A stretch of DNA of 64,000 nt. Source: Butyrivibrio hungatei DSM 14810. Lineage in GTDB: Bacteria; Bacillota; Clostridia; Lachnospirales; Lachnospiraceae. The first letter of the stretch is position 1. The number at the start of each line of letters is the position of its first letter. Shown here piece by piece: positions 1-9,203 of the stretch. The translations under genes were made by a program, and so were the position numbers. Where the stretch lies: NCBI RefSeq assembly GCF_900143205.1, contig NZ_FRDH01000004.1:275319-339318 (forward strand). The letters are read 5' to 3'. The notes beneath the pieces are model-generated. The model searched no databases. It was not told where the DNA came from and saw nothing but the letters and a program-made list of their open reading frames with translations.

Positions 1-1695
1 CTCAGAGGTACAGGTGAGTATCATGAGTGGGCTAAGAAGTATCTTACAGATAAGGGATACACACTTAAGGATAGCTACAATTATCCAAATACTTCAGATC
101 CTGTAACTTGGGACGTACTTGCAACATCAAGTGCTACTGATACATCAGTACTTGTAAACCTCTATGATGGTCTTTATGAGTATGATGGCGAGAATGAACA
201 GCAGCCAGCTCTTGCTGAGAGCTACACAGTATCTGATGACGGAAAGGTTTATACTTTCAAGATCAGACAGGGTGTTAAGTGGGTTGACTCACAGGGCAGA
301 GAAGTTGATGAAGTTAAGGCTGATGACTTCGTTGCTGGTATGCAGCACATGATGGATGCTATGGGTGGTCTTGAGTACCTCGTTGATGGCGTTATCGAAG
401 GTGCTACAGAGTACATCAATGGCGAGACAACAGATTTCTCAACAGTAGGTGTTAAGGCACTTGATGATTATACACTTGAGTACACACTTACAGATGATAT
501 CCCATACTTCCCAACAATGATCAGCTATTCAGTATTTGCTCCTCTTTCAAGATCATACTATGAAGGACAGGGCGGACAGTTTGGTCAGGGCGCAAGCGCT
601 GGTCAGTATGGTACAGATAAGGATCACATCGCTTACTGCGGACCATTCCTTATCACAAGCTACACAGAGAAGAACTCAATCGTATTCAAGGCTAATCCTT
701 CATATTGGAATGCTGAGAATCAGGAGCTTAAGACTCTTACATACAACTATGAAGATCTTACAGATGCTACAAAGATCTATACAGATATCCTTGCTGGTAC
801 TGTTGATGCTGCGAACCTTGATACAGCTCAGGTTGAGATGGCAAAGAAAGATGGAAACTTTGATAAGTATTGCTTCATCAGCACAACAGAAGGAACAACA
901 TTCTGCGGTTGGCTTAACGTAAACCGTAAGGCATTTGCAAACTTCAACGATGCATCAAAGGCTGTTTCAGACAAGACTGTATATGATGCTCAGAGAACAG
1001 CACTTGCTATGCAGAACAGAGATTTCAGACTTGCTCTTTGCACATCTATCGACAGAGCTTCACACAACGCTCAGAGATTCGGCGAAGATGTTAAGTACAA
1101 CAACATGAGAAACTCATATACACCTGGTAACTTCGTATTCCTTGACGAGGATGTTACAATTGATATCAACGGAACTCCTACAACATTTGCAGCAGGAACA
1201 TACTTCGGTGAGATCGAGCAGGCTCAGATCACAGCTGATGGATTCCCTGTAACTGTATGGGATCCTACAAAGGAAGAGGGCGCTGGTTCATCTGATGGAT
1301 TTGATGGATGGTATAACCCAGAGTTCGCTAAGGAAGAAATCACAAAGGCTGCTGAGGCACTTAAGGAAGTTGGCGTAGAAGTAACAGCTGAGAACCCAGT
1401 ACAGATCGATCTTCCATACTTCTCAGGTTCAGAGGTTTATACAAACAGAGCTAATGTTCTTAAGCAGTCTGTAGAGTCAGCTACTGATGGACTCATCCAG
1501 GTTAACCTTGTACAGTGCGAGGCATCTGATGATTGGAGCTATGCTTCATACTATCCACAGACTGGTTCAGACTTTAATGCTGATATTTCAGATAACTCTG
1601 GTTGGGGTCCTGACTATGGTGATCCTTCAACATACCTCAACACAATTCTTCCTGATTATGCAGGATACATGACCAAGTGCATCGGTCTTTTCTAA
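1..1695 (+). CDS. oppA: Oligopeptide ABC transporter substrate-binding protein (OppA family), 5' cut by window, C-terminus apparently missing
   Basis: The frame is open from base 1, so the N-terminus with its signal peptide lies outside the window; 564 residues are visible. It is an extracellular peptide-binding protein of the SBP_bac_5 (OppA/DppA) family that feeds the permease encoded just downstream. Family features seen: YDGLYEYDGENEQQPALAESY, the lobe segment with VYTFKIRQGVKW, and GWGPDYGDPSTYLNT near the end. In OppA this last motif is normally followed by about 80 residues that complete lobe I; here the protein stops 16 residues after it (GYMTKCIGLF). No continuation is found in another frame before oppB. 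Codon use is very regular, as in highly expressed genes. Truncation or a short family variant are both possible. Confidence 0.9.
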   Translation, partial: LRGTGEYHEWAKKYLTDKGYTLKDSYNYPNTSDPVTWDVLATSSATDTSVLVNLYDGLYEYDGENEQQPALAESYTVSDDGKVYTFKIRQGVKWVDSQGREVDEVKADDFVAGMQHMMDAMGGLEYLVDGVIEGATEYINGETTDFSTVGVKALDDYTLEYTLTDDIPYFPTMISYSVFAPLSRSYYEGQGGQFGQGASAGQYGTDKDHIAYCGPFLITSYTEKNSIVFKANPSYWNAENQELKTLTYNYEDLTDATKIYTDILAGTVDAANLDTAQVEMAKKDGNFDKYCFISTTEGTTFCGWLNVNRKAFANFNDASKAVSDKTVYDAQRTALAMQNRDFRLALCTSIDRASHNAQRFGEDVKYNNMRNSYTPGNFVFLDEDVTIDINGTPTTFAAGTYFGEIEQAQITADGFPVTVWDPTKEEGAGSSDGFDGWYNPEFAKEEITKAAEALKEVGVEVTAENPVQIDLPYFSGSEVYTNRANVLKQSVESATDGLIQVNLVQCEASDDWSYASYYPQTGSDFNADISDNSGWGPDYGDPSTYLNTILPDYAGYMTKCIGLF

Positions 1696-1724
1696 GATTT
1701 AATGTAATTCAGTCATTGAATTTG

Positions 1725-1754
1725 GGAGAGAGTGGGGTTATACCCACTTTCTCC
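1725..1754 (+). terminator. Intercistronic stem-loop between oppA and oppB
   Basis: Twelve base pairs (1725-1736 with 1743-1754, one G-U pair) around a six-base loop. It is followed by ATTTTGTG, not a long T run. It is placed as in many transporter operons where a hairpin after the binding-protein gene stabilises its mRNA or partly stops transcription; that role is inferred. Confidence 0.6.
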
Positions 1755-1822
1755 ATTTTGTGTGAAAAGGGAATATTTATTATTCCGTAAATTTATGTTC
1801 CAAATAGTAAGGAAAAAAACTT

Positions 1823-3406
1823 ATGGCTAAATATGTATTAAAAAGATTAATTCATGGACTTATCTCATCATTCATTGTTGTAGCAATCGTTATGATCATG
1901 ATCTATTCAATGCTTGACAAGAACCTTATTTTCAAGGCAGATACAGTCTACACTAACTACGGAAACAACGAGAAGGTTGCTTATTCTTTCAGAAAATGGG
2001 AAGAGTATGGCTATCTCGATTATCTTACATATAACGAGTATCTTCTTAAGCTGGTAGCAGACGGAGAACTCGATGAGGATACTCGTGCATCAGTTGCTTC
2101 TTTTGGTAAGAAACCAGAGAATGACTCTGATAAAGTAGCAGAGTATGTTAAGAAATTTAATGATTACTGTGCAGCAAATGGCTACACTGTTGTAAGACTT
2201 AATGCCATCATGATGAATGGCAAAAAGTATGCCAGTGGTGGACAGCAGCAGCTTTTTGCTTACAAGGATCTTCCTATAACAAACAGATTATGGACATATG
2301 TTAAGAATCTTATCCATGTAGATAATATTCATTATGTTGAGAAGTTAACAGGAACTCCACTTGAAAACCAGGGACTTACATTTACTCTTCATGATCCTGC
2401 TTATGGCGGACAGAAGTTTTCACCAGCCATCATGGGAAATGGAACTTATTACAAGTACCTCCTTTATTGTGACAATAGGTTCCCATTTGTTCATCAGAAC
2501 CTTGTTAAGCTTCAGCTTGGAACTTCATATGCAGTTAACTACGGCGTTGATGTATTTGACACTATGACTAAGACTCAGGGCTCATATGTTATGAGCACAA
2601 CAATCTTCCCTACAGGTCTTACAGAGGAATCTGCTGACGATCTTCATAGTGTAACTTATGTTGCTGGCTCTCGTGATGCCAACAAGATAAATGCAGACAG
2701 ATTTACAGATGATTATACAAACTTAACTACAGTAAAAGCTGGTAAGTCTAAGATGGGCTACTCATTTACAATTGGACTTATTGCTATGTTCCTTGCTTAT
2801 CTTATTGGCCTTCCAATGGGACTTTTAATGGCTAAGCACAAGGACAAGCTTATTGATAAGATTGGTACAGTTTATATCGTATTTATCATTGCTGTTCCAT
2901 CACTTGCTTATATATTCCTCTTTAAGGCAATTGGTGGTATGTGCGGACTTCCAACAACTTTCGATATGGAGTCCACAAGTAAACTTATATATGCACTTCC
3001 AATCATTTCATTGGCACTTCCAAGAATTGGTGACAACATGAAATGGCTTCGTAGATACATGATCGATCAGATGAACTCAGACTATGTTAAGTTTGCCAGA
3101 TCTGGCGGACTTACAGAGGGCGAGATCTTCAGAAAGCACATTATGAAGAATGCAGCTATTCCTATTGTTCATGGAATTCCTGGAGCAATACTTGGAGCGT
3201 TGGTCGGCGCTATTATTACAGAGCGTGTGTACACAGTTCCTGGTGCTGGTAACCTTCTTACAATTGCTATTAACCAGTATGATAACGGTGTAATCGTAGG
3301 TGTTACATTGTTCTATGCTGTACTTTCAGTAGTAAGCATTATTCTTGGTGATGTACTTATTTCACTTGTAGATCCTAGAATCAGCTATTCTGGTAAAGCT
3401 AGGTAA
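1823..3406 (+). CDS. oppB: Oligopeptide ABC transporter permease, OppB type
   Basis: Integral membrane subunit of the peptide importer, 527 residues against about 310 for E. coli OppB. An N-terminal membrane helix (residues about 12-30) is followed by a hydrophilic stretch of about 280 residues that would lie outside the membrane. Then comes the ordinary BPD_transp_1 domain with helices from MGYSFTIGLIAMFLAYLIG onward. The EAA-like ATPase contact loop reads YVKFARSGGLTEGEIFRKHI. The start has AAGGA nine bases upstream. It lies between the binding-protein gene and the second permease, with an 127-base gap upstream containing a hairpin. The extra domain is common in OppB of Lachnospiraceae as far as I recall; its function is unknown to me. 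Confidence 0.93.
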   Translation: MAKYVLKRLIHGLISSFIVVAIVMIMIYSMLDKNLIFKADTVYTNYGNNEKVAYSFRKWEEYGYLDYLTYNEYLLKLVADGELDEDTRASVASFGKKPENDSDKVAEYVKKFNDYCAANGYTVVRLNAIMMNGKKYASGGQQQLFAYKDLPITNRLWTYVKNLIHVDNIHYVEKLTGTPLENQGLTFTLHDPAYGGQKFSPAIMGNGTYYKYLLYCDNRFPFVHQNLVKLQLGTSYAVNYGVDVFDTMTKTQGSYVMSTTIFPTGLTEESADDLHSVTYVAGSRDANKINADRFTDDYTNLTTVKAGKSKMGYSFTIGLIAMFLAYLIGLPMGLLMAKHKDKLIDKIGTVYIVFIIAVPSLAYIFLFKAIGGMCGLPTTFDMESTSKLIYALPIISLALPRIGDNMKWLRRYMIDQMNSDYVKFARSGGLTEGEIFRKHIMKNAAIPIVHGIPGAILGALVGAIITERVYTVPGAGNLLTIAINQYDNGVIVGVTLFYAVLSVVSIILGDVLISLVDPRISYSGKAR

Positions 3407-3431
3407 GATATTTAGATTGGAGACATTAGTC

Positions 3432-4409
3432 ATGGAAAACAACAATGAACTTTTTACTGTGGAAGGCATGACAGATGAAGAGCTCTTTGCAAGAGTTGAT
3501 CATAACAGCCTTGATTCAGAAAAGATAACAGCGCCTCGTTATTCATACTGGCGTTCAGTATTTAGAGTATTCTTCAAGAAAAGAATCAATATAGTGATTC
3601 TTTCAGTACTCGCTTTTGTAATCTTGTTTGCTTATATTTATCCGGTTTTAACAACCTATGATAGATTCAGCAACCTTATGGATGGTTCAACCAAGCACCT
3701 TTCACCAAAGGCTGCTATTGAGAAGTTTGGATTTAGCATTAAATGGATCCTCGGAACAGGAGCTTCTGGACAGTCAACATTTGATGCTATATGGAATGGT
3801 TCCAGAATATCAATCTCTCTAGCATTCATCTGCGCTGCCATCAATATGACAGTAGGTGTACTTATCGGTGCTATTTGGGGATTCTCCAAGAAGATTGATA
3901 TGTTCATGATGGAGGTTTACAACATTGTAGGTAACGTTCCTAACATCCTCCTTATTTCAGTACTTGTACTTATCCTTTCACCAAGCTTTTGGTCAATGGT
4001 ATTTGCACTTACGATCACAGGCTGGCTCTTTATTGCATACTTCATCAGAACACAGGTTATCATCATCAGAGATAGAGAGTATAACCTTGCAAGTAGATGC
4101 CTTGGAACACCTATTACAAGAATTGCAACCAAGAACATTTTGCCATTTATGACATCAGTTATCGTTACACTTCTTGCTGTTGAGATTCCTTCATACATTT
4201 CATACGAGGTATTCCTTGCATATATCGGTATGGGAATGAGTGATATGTCTCTTGGTAGACTTATTTATGAAGCAGAGAGTGCTATGGTTACTCCTGGTTG
4301 GCAGTTTGAGTTCTGGAGCCCAGTAGTTATCGCTTCAATTATCACAGTTTCACTTTATGTTACAGGACAGAATTTGGGTGACGCATCAGACCCTAGAACA
4401 CACATGTAA
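3432..4409 (+). CDS. oppC: Oligopeptide ABC transporter permease, OppC type
   Basis: Second membrane subunit of the peptide importer, 325 residues. The N-terminal OppC_N segment has one helix (NIVILSVLAFVILFAYIYPV) and is followed by a BPD_transp_1 domain with about five helices; the EAA loop is EYNLASRCLGTPITRIATKN. The frame can be extended to a TTG at 3417, but GGAG at 3419-3422 sits nine bases before the ATG at 3432, so this ATG is taken. It follows oppB by 25 bases and precedes oppD by 12, consistent with one transcript. Confidence 0.93.
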   Translation: MENNNELFTVEGMTDEELFARVDHNSLDSEKITAPRYSYWRSVFRVFFKKRINIVILSVLAFVILFAYIYPVLTTYDRFSNLMDGSTKHLSPKAAIEKFGFSIKWILGTGASGQSTFDAIWNGSRISISLAFICAAINMTVGVLIGAIWGFSKKIDMFMMEVYNIVGNVPNILLISVLVLILSPSFWSMVFALTITGWLFIAYFIRTQVIIIRDREYNLASRCLGTPITRIATKNILPFMTSVIVTLLAVEIPSYISYEVFLAYIGMGMSDMSLGRLIYEAESAMVTPGWQFEFWSPVVIASIITVSLYVTGQNLGDASDPRTHM

Positions 4410-4421
4410 GGAATTGGTAAG

Positions 4422-6188
4422 ATGGAAGATAAGAAAGTATTATTATCAGTAAAAGATATGGAAGTAAAGTTCCGTGTAAGAGGCCGTATTCTTACAGCTA
4501 TCCGCGGAATTTCGCTTGATATATATGAGAACGAGTCTATTGCCATTGTAGGTGAGTCAGGCTCAGGTAAGTCAGTATTTACCAAGACATTCGCAGGAAT
4601 GCTTGAGACAAACGGCTTTATTAGTAAAGGTGATATCATCTTCAACGATGATGACCTTGCTGATACATCAGTTAAGTTAACTGGCATTGCTAAGCAGGTT
4701 ATTGCTAATACAACAAATAAGCTCAACTCATATTCATCACTTGAGTTTGGTGCTGACACATACAAAGAGATCCTTAATCTCGAGTCAGAAAGAAAGCTTA
4801 AAGAGACTCTTTCTGATGAGCAGGACCTTGAGTTTACTAAGAAGATCGAAGACCTTAAGTTCAAAAAGACTGAGCTCTTTAACTTGAAGCAGACTTACGA
4901 TACAAAGTCTGAAAAGGACAAGATTAAAGAAGCAGAGAAAGAGATCGATGCATACGAAGATAAGATCAAGGCAGTAGTTGCTGAGAAGGAAGCTCTTATC
5001 AAGAAGCACAAGGAAGAGGTTAACGCTGATACAGCTTACCTTGCTGAATATGACAAGAAGCACTCAGAACTTCAGGCAAAGTATGACAAAGAGATATCTT
5101 CTAAGTGCACAGAAGAGCAGGCAAAGAGAAACGAGATCGTTGCTAAGGAAATGTACCTTGCAACTGGTAGATTTGGATTTAGAAAGAGAATTAAGTCAAT
5201 CAATGGCCTTCTCAAGGCTTGTAAAGAGGCTATGAGAATGGGCGAAGACATTGGTTCTAAGGATGTTAAGATCAAACTCTTTGATAGCGTTATGTACTGC
5301 GAGCTCCTTGATGAGACTCCTGAGAAGCTCCACGGTAGAAGCTACATCAACCTTGCCAGAGTTACACACCCTGGTGACTGGGGACAGATCCGTGGTAAGA
5401 AGATTGCCACAGTATTCCAGGATCCTATGACATCACTTAACCCAATCATCACAATTGGTAAGCAGATCTCATCAATCATCATGAAGCATCAGGGATGCTC
5501 AGAGGTTGAGGCTAGACAGCGTGCTATCGAAATCATGCACAAGGTTGGTATTCCTAATGCTGAAAAGCGTTATGATGATTATCCATTCCAGTATTCAGGT
5601 GGTATGAGACAGCGTATTGTTATCGCTATCGCACTTTCATGCCAGCCTAAGATCCTCATCTGTGATGAGCCTACAACAGCTCTTGATGTTACAATTCAGG
5701 CGCAGATACTTAGACTTTTAAAGGATCTTCAGAAAGAATATGGCTACACTATCGTATTCATCACACATGACCTTGGTGTAGTTGCTAATATCGCAGATAG
5801 AGTAGCAGTTATCTATGGCGGACAGATCGTTGAGCTTGGTAATGTTGAAGAAGTATTCTATGATTCTAGACATCCATATACATGGGCTCTTTTATCATCA
5901 CTTCCTCAGCTTGCACAGAAGGATACAGAGCTTTACTCAATCGCTGGTACACCACCATCACTTTACAACAAGATTGTGGGAGATGCCTTTGCACCACGTA
6001 ATCCTTATTGCCTCAAGATCGATACAATTGAGGAACCACCAATGTTTAAGGTAACAGATACTCATTATGCCAAGACATGGCTTCTTGATCCAAGAGCACC
6101 TAAGATTGAAAAGCCGGAAATCATCCGGAATATTCATGAGAAGTTCTTGAACGTTTACAATATTACGGAGGTTTCAGAAAATGTCTAA
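4422..6188 (+). CDS. oppD: Oligopeptide ABC transporter ATPase, OppD type, with a coiled-coil insertion
   Basis: ATP-hydrolysing subunit, 588 residues against about 330 usual for OppD. Walker A GESGSGKS is at residues 44-51, the Q-loop ([11 protein letters not shown]) near 331, the signature SGGMRQR near 390, Walker [12 protein letters not shown] just after, and the H-loop in FITHDLGVV. The C-terminal oligopeptide/dipeptide domain is present ([12 protein letters not shown]). Between Walker A and the Q-loop there are some 230 extra residues, largely Lys/Glu-rich and predicted coiled coil (about 90-235). All ATPase motifs are intact, so activity is expected. Overlaps oppF by eight bases. Confidence 0.93.
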   Translation: MEDKKVLLSVKDMEVKFRVRGRILTAIRGISLDIYENESIAIVGESGSGKSVFTKTFAGMLETNGFISKGDIIFNDDDLADTSVKLTGIAKQVIANTTNKLNSYSSLEFGADTYKEILNLESERKLKETLSDEQDLEFTKKIEDLKFKKTELFNLKQTYDTKSEKDKIKEAEKEIDAYEDKIKAVVAEKEALIKKHKEEVNADTAYLAEYDKKHSELQAKYDKEISSKCTEEQAKRNEIVAKEMYLATGRFGFRKRIKSINGLLKACKEAMRMGEDIGSKDVKIKLFDSVMYCELLDETPEKLHGRSYINLARVTHPGDWGQIRGKKIATVFQDPMTSLNPIITIGKQISSIIMKHQGCSEVEARQRAIEIMHKVGIPNAEKRYDDYPFQYSGGMRQRIVIAIALSCQPKILICDEPTTALDVTIQAQILRLLKDLQKEYGYTIVFITHDLGVVANIADRVAVIYGGQIVELGNVEEVFYDSRHPYTWALLSSLPQLAQKDTELYSIAGTPPSLYNKIVGDAFAPRNPYCLKIDTIEEPPMFKVTDTHYAKTWLLDPRAPKIEKPEIIRNIHEKFLNVYNITEVSENV

Positions 6189-7482
6189 TAATTCATTTCC
6201 TGAACATGGACCAATAGATCCAGCAACAGGTAAAGAAATACTTTTGTCCGTCAAGAATGTAGACATTACATTTGGTAAGGGCGATAAAGCAGTTAGAGCA
6301 GTAAAAAACGCAAGTTTTGATATTTATAAGGGCGAGACATTCTCACTTGTTGGAGAGTCAGGCTCAGGTAAGACAACAATCGGTAGAGCGGTTATCAGAG
6401 TTAACCCATGTGCTGCCGGTGAGATTGACTATAAGGGTGTTAAGATCTCTGGTGATATTTCTAAGGCTCTCGATAGAGAAGTTATCAGAAATATCCAGAT
6501 GGTATTCCAGGATCCTGCTGCATCTCTTAATGAGAGAGCAACAGTAGATTACATCATTTCTGAAGGTCTTTATAACTTCCATCTCTTTGAGAACGAAGCA
6601 GACCGTATTCAGAAGGTTGAGAAGATGATCGAAGAAGTAGGTCTTCTTCCTGAGCATCTTACAAGATACCCTCACGAGTTCTCTGGTGGACAGAGACAGC
6701 GTATCGGTATCGCTAGAGCAATGGTAATGGAACCAGAGCTGGTTGTAGCTGATGAGCCTATTTCAGCTCTTGACGTTTCAATCAGAGCGCAGGTACTTAA
6801 CCTTCTCAAGAAATTCCAGAAGGAGAGAGATGTATCTTACCTCTTCATTGCACATGACCTTTCAGTAGTAAGATTTATCTCAGATCGTATTGGTGTTATT
6901 TATAAGGGCGATATCGTGGAGATCGCAAGTACAGAAGAGCTCTTTAACTTCCCTCTTCACCCATATACTAAGTCCCTTATTTCAGCTGTACCTATTCCAG
7001 ATCCTAAGCTTGAAAAGAACAAGGTTCTTTACACTTATGATGCTAAGATGCATGACTACTCAGAGGATAAGCCTGAGCTTGTTAATATCGGTCATGACCA
7101 CTTTGTATATGGTAACAAGAAAGAAATCGAAGAGTACAAGGCTATTCGTGAAAAAAATGTACCAATCCAGGCTGTAACAATTGATCCAGTTGCTGCTAAG
7201 GCTGAAAAGGCTGTTAACACAGAAGTTGCAGAAGCTGAGAATGACAACGTAGGATCAGAGGATGATATCCTTCAGAGACCTATCCATGATACAGGTAACT
7301 TCTGGCTTGGAATTGCATCCTTCATTTTGCCAATTATTGGCCTTATAGCAGGATTTATCTTCAGAAAGGTAAATCATATCAGAAATTACAAAAAGTGTCT
7401 TAAAGGAGCAATTATTGGCCTTATTGTAAGAGCTGTAATAGTAGTTCTGTTTATTATATTCTTACTTCTTTCATTGATATAA
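6181..7482 (+). CDS. oppF: Oligopeptide ABC transporter ATPase, OppF type, with C-terminal membrane segment
   Basis: Second ATPase of the importer, 433 residues. Walker [10 protein letters not shown] is at about residues 58-66, Q-loop [12 protein letters not shown], signature [14 protein letters not shown], Walker [14 protein letters not shown]-loop [10 protein letters not shown], and the oligo_HPY-type tail. After about residue 370 comes an unusual extension with two hydrophobic helices ([20 protein letters not shown] and a second one at the very C-terminus), resembling a DUF4190 membrane unit. This would tether the ATPase to the membrane independently of the permease. Last gene of the operon; a strong terminator follows. 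Confidence 0.92.
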   Translation: MSNNSFPEHGPIDPATGKEILLSVKNVDITFGKGDKAVRAVKNASFDIYKGETFSLVGESGSGKTTIGRAVIRVNPCAAGEIDYKGVKISGDISKALDREVIRNIQMVFQDPAASLNERATVDYIISEGLYNFHLFENEADRIQKVEKMIEEVGLLPEHLTRYPHEFSGGQRQRIGIARAMVMEPELVVADEPISALDVSIRAQVLNLLKKFQKERDVSYLFIAHDLSVVRFISDRIGVIYKGDIVEIASTEELFNFPLHPYTKSLISAVPIPDPKLEKNKVLYTYDAKMHDYSEDKPELVNIGHDHFVYGNKKEIEEYKAIREKNVPIQAVTIDPVAAKAEKAVNTEVAEAENDNVGSEDDILQRPIHDTGNFWLGIASFILPIIGLIAGFIFRKVNHIRNYKKCLKGAIIGLIVRAVIVVLFIIFLLLSLI

Positions 7483-7495
7483 AAAAGCAAAAAGT

Positions 7496-7530
7496 AAAGG
7501 TTCTTGTGAGTGATCACAAGAACCTTTTTA
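7496..7530 (+). terminator. Rho-independent terminator of the opp operon
   Basis: Perfect 14-bp stem (AAAGGTTCTTGTGA and its complement) around GTGA, followed by TTTTTAAT. It also faces the convergent lipoprotein gene. Confidence 0.9.
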
Positions 7531-7563
7531 ATACTCATATTTAATAAAATGATCTAAAGGTTA

Positions 7564-8304
7564 TTACTTAGACTGGCTGGCTTCTGCGGTAGCAGTTTCT
7601 GCTGCTGTCTCCGTAGTGCCTGTAGAAGCATTGTCATAGGTTGATACATTAGTTACTACCCAGCTGTCTGTTTCAGCATTCTTTTCAACTGTAAGAACAA
7701 TTGCATATGTCTCAGGAGAAGCGTTTTGAATAAGTCCTTCATACATATCAAGGATCTCGACAATCATATCGTTATAGACGATTGCTTCAACTTCTTCGTC
7801 TGTGTGCTCTTCATATAGAGCCTGGATCTCATCAGCTTTCTCAGTTGCATAAGTCTCTGTGATGCTATTCATCTTGGAAACAGCTTCTTCATTGTCGATC
7901 ACATTGATCGGGAAAGCAGTATCGATAGTAGCTGTTACAGTACCTATACCGTTCTTGTCTACTGTAACATCTTTGATCTCATAACCAGTTACCATAGAAG
8001 AGAAGAGTTCACAGAAGGAATCTACCTTAGCTGATGTATCTGCGTCAATTTCATCAGATTTAAAACCATCTTTAAATTTCTGAGCAAGGTACGCACTGTC
8101 AAAGGTTCTAACAAACTGACCGTTTGAAACTGAGTCATTTGCGTACTTCTCAATATTGTCTGTGGTTCCGCTTACTACAATGGATAAGAAATTTTCTGAT
8201 GTCTCCCTGATGGCATCTTTATCAGCTGAAGAACAGCCTGTAAGTAGTGATATAGTCATTGAAGCGCTTAATAAAGCTGCGCATATTTTCTTATTGATCT
8301 TCAT
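7564..8304 (-). CDS. Putative lipoprotein of unknown function
   Basis: A 246-residue secreted lipoprotein. Residues 1-23 form a signal peptide ending in the lipobox LLTGC, so Cys23 should be lipidated. The mature part is acidic and alternates helical stretches (AIRETSENFLSIVVSG, SITETYATEKADEIQALYEEH) with a beta-rich segment (VTVDKNGIGTVTATIDTAF). The C-terminus is Thr/Ala-rich low complexity. The arrangement recalls small Firmicutes lipoproteins with a DUF5105-like or NTF2-like fold, but I cannot name the family. The ATG at 8302-8304 has GAAAGGA upstream. Single gene, convergent with the opp operon. Confidence 0.8.
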   Translation of the reverse strand: MKINKKICAALLSASMTISLLTGCSSADKDAIRETSENFLSIVVSGTTDNIEKYANDSVSNGQFVRTFDSAYLAQKFKDGFKSDEIDADTSAKVDSFCELFSSMVTGYEIKDVTVDKNGIGTVTATIDTAFPINVIDNEEAVSKMNSITETYATEKADEIQALYEEHTDEEVEAIVYNDMIVEILDMYEGLIQNASPETYAIVLTVEKNAETDSWVVTNVSTYDNASTGTTETAAETATAEASQSK

Positions 8305-8478
8305 GATTTAAATTTGTATTTTTCCTTTCAAAAAATATTACAACTTCTGTAATACACCGATAGTATAGCATAATTCGGGTAATTATCCAAAGACTATCGT
8401 AATTACACTAATTTAATGATAAAATATAGGTGATGTTTAATCTTTATAATAACTGCTGAATAAAAGGAGGTTTTTTTA

Positions 8479-8730
8479 ATGAGAGTTCTTTTTGGTGAAG
8501 GCGTTGTTAAAGAGGTTTATTCTGCAGAAGTTAAGCCTCTGGACTTTGGAGATGGACAGATCAGTGGTACGGAAATAGATTTTTTGTTGGAAGGCGGAGA
8601 TACACTTAAATATATCTATAGCCAGAATGTAGCTATAGAGGATTCCGGACAGAGAGCAATAGATTTTATCAAAACTCTCTATAATGAAGGAAAAGCAGAC
8701 TTTACACGTGAGCCTGTAGAAATGTTATAA
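8479..8730 (+). CDS. Conserved small hypothetical protein
   Basis: 83 residues, no membrane segment or signal peptide. The ribosome site AAAGGAGG lies 10 bases before the ATG, an excellent match, so the gene is very likely real. The sequence (FGEGVVKEVYSAEVKPLDF, then a beta-rich middle and a short helix at the end) suggests a small alpha/beta cytoplasmic protein. No family recognised. Monocistronic, followed by a hairpin. Confidence 0.75.
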   Translation: MRVLFGEGVVKEVYSAEVKPLDFGDGQISGTEIDFLLEGGDTLKYIYSQNVAIEDSGQRAIDFIKTLYNEGKADFTREPVEML

Positions 8731-8740
8731 GAACAAATTA

Positions 8741-8774
8741 AAAGGTCCTATGCTGATGAATGCATAGGACCTTT
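8741..8774. terminator. Bidirectional hairpin between convergent small genes
   Basis: Thirteen-bp perfect stem (8741-8753 with 8762-8774), loop of eight, flanked by TTAA on both sides. It serves the gene ending at 8730 and the minus-strand gene ending at 8820. Confidence 0.75.
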
Positions 8775-8819
8775 AATACTGGACTTCTTCCATGTTATTC
8801 TCCCTATAATAGGTTAAGA

Positions 8820-8999
8820 TCATCTTTTTCCAAGACAACCCTGATTTTTAAGTTCGATAAGCAGATCAAAAACTACCCCCAATGGTAAGCCTGTGATATG
8901 AGCTACCTTTTCAGGATCTGGATAGTATTCATCTTCAAAATCATTCTTTATGCAGTCCATGACTTCCATTCTGGCATCACATGTAGCTAGCATACACAT
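8820..8999 (-). CDS. Small hypothetical protein, possible HTH fold
   Basis: A 59-residue protein on the minus strand starting MCMLATCDARMEVMDC and ending CLGKR. The ATG (8997-8999) is preceded by GGAAAGGAGG, a near-perfect ribosome site with five-base spacing, which is the main evidence that it is real. The segment DPEKVAHITGLPLGVVFDLL has the spacing of a helix-turn-helix, and the N-terminus has three cysteines. Function unknown; it could be a small regulator. Confidence 0.65.
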   Translation of the reverse strand: MCMLATCDARMEVMDCIKNDFEDEYYPDPEKVAHITGLPLGVVFDLLIELKNQGCLGKR

Positions 9000-9150
9000 T
9001 GTTCCTCCTTTCCAAATAGTCTAATAATTTGAAGGTAGATATCATCTACCTTTCTATTATTATATCGTAAATTTGATACAAAAGTTAACCTAATTGTATT
9101 AAAAAAATATGAAATTTGATGCTGCGTAATTATTCTATTCGAAAGAAAAA

Positions 9151-9175
9151 TCCCGTATTTCGAAGAAATACGGGA
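9151..9175 (-). terminator. Terminator of the minus-strand chemoreceptor
   Basis: Perfect 11-bp stem TCCCGTATTTC around GAA; on the minus strand it is followed by TTTTTCTTTC, so it ends the gene at 9204. Confidence 0.85.
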
Positions 9176-9203
9176 CCTTTGACCTTTGATCATACATATT
9201 GGC

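Noticed and set aside
536-922. Reading frame of 128 codons inside oppA
   Set aside because: Other-frame shadow of a gene with strong codon bias; no ribosome site and no protein-like composition.
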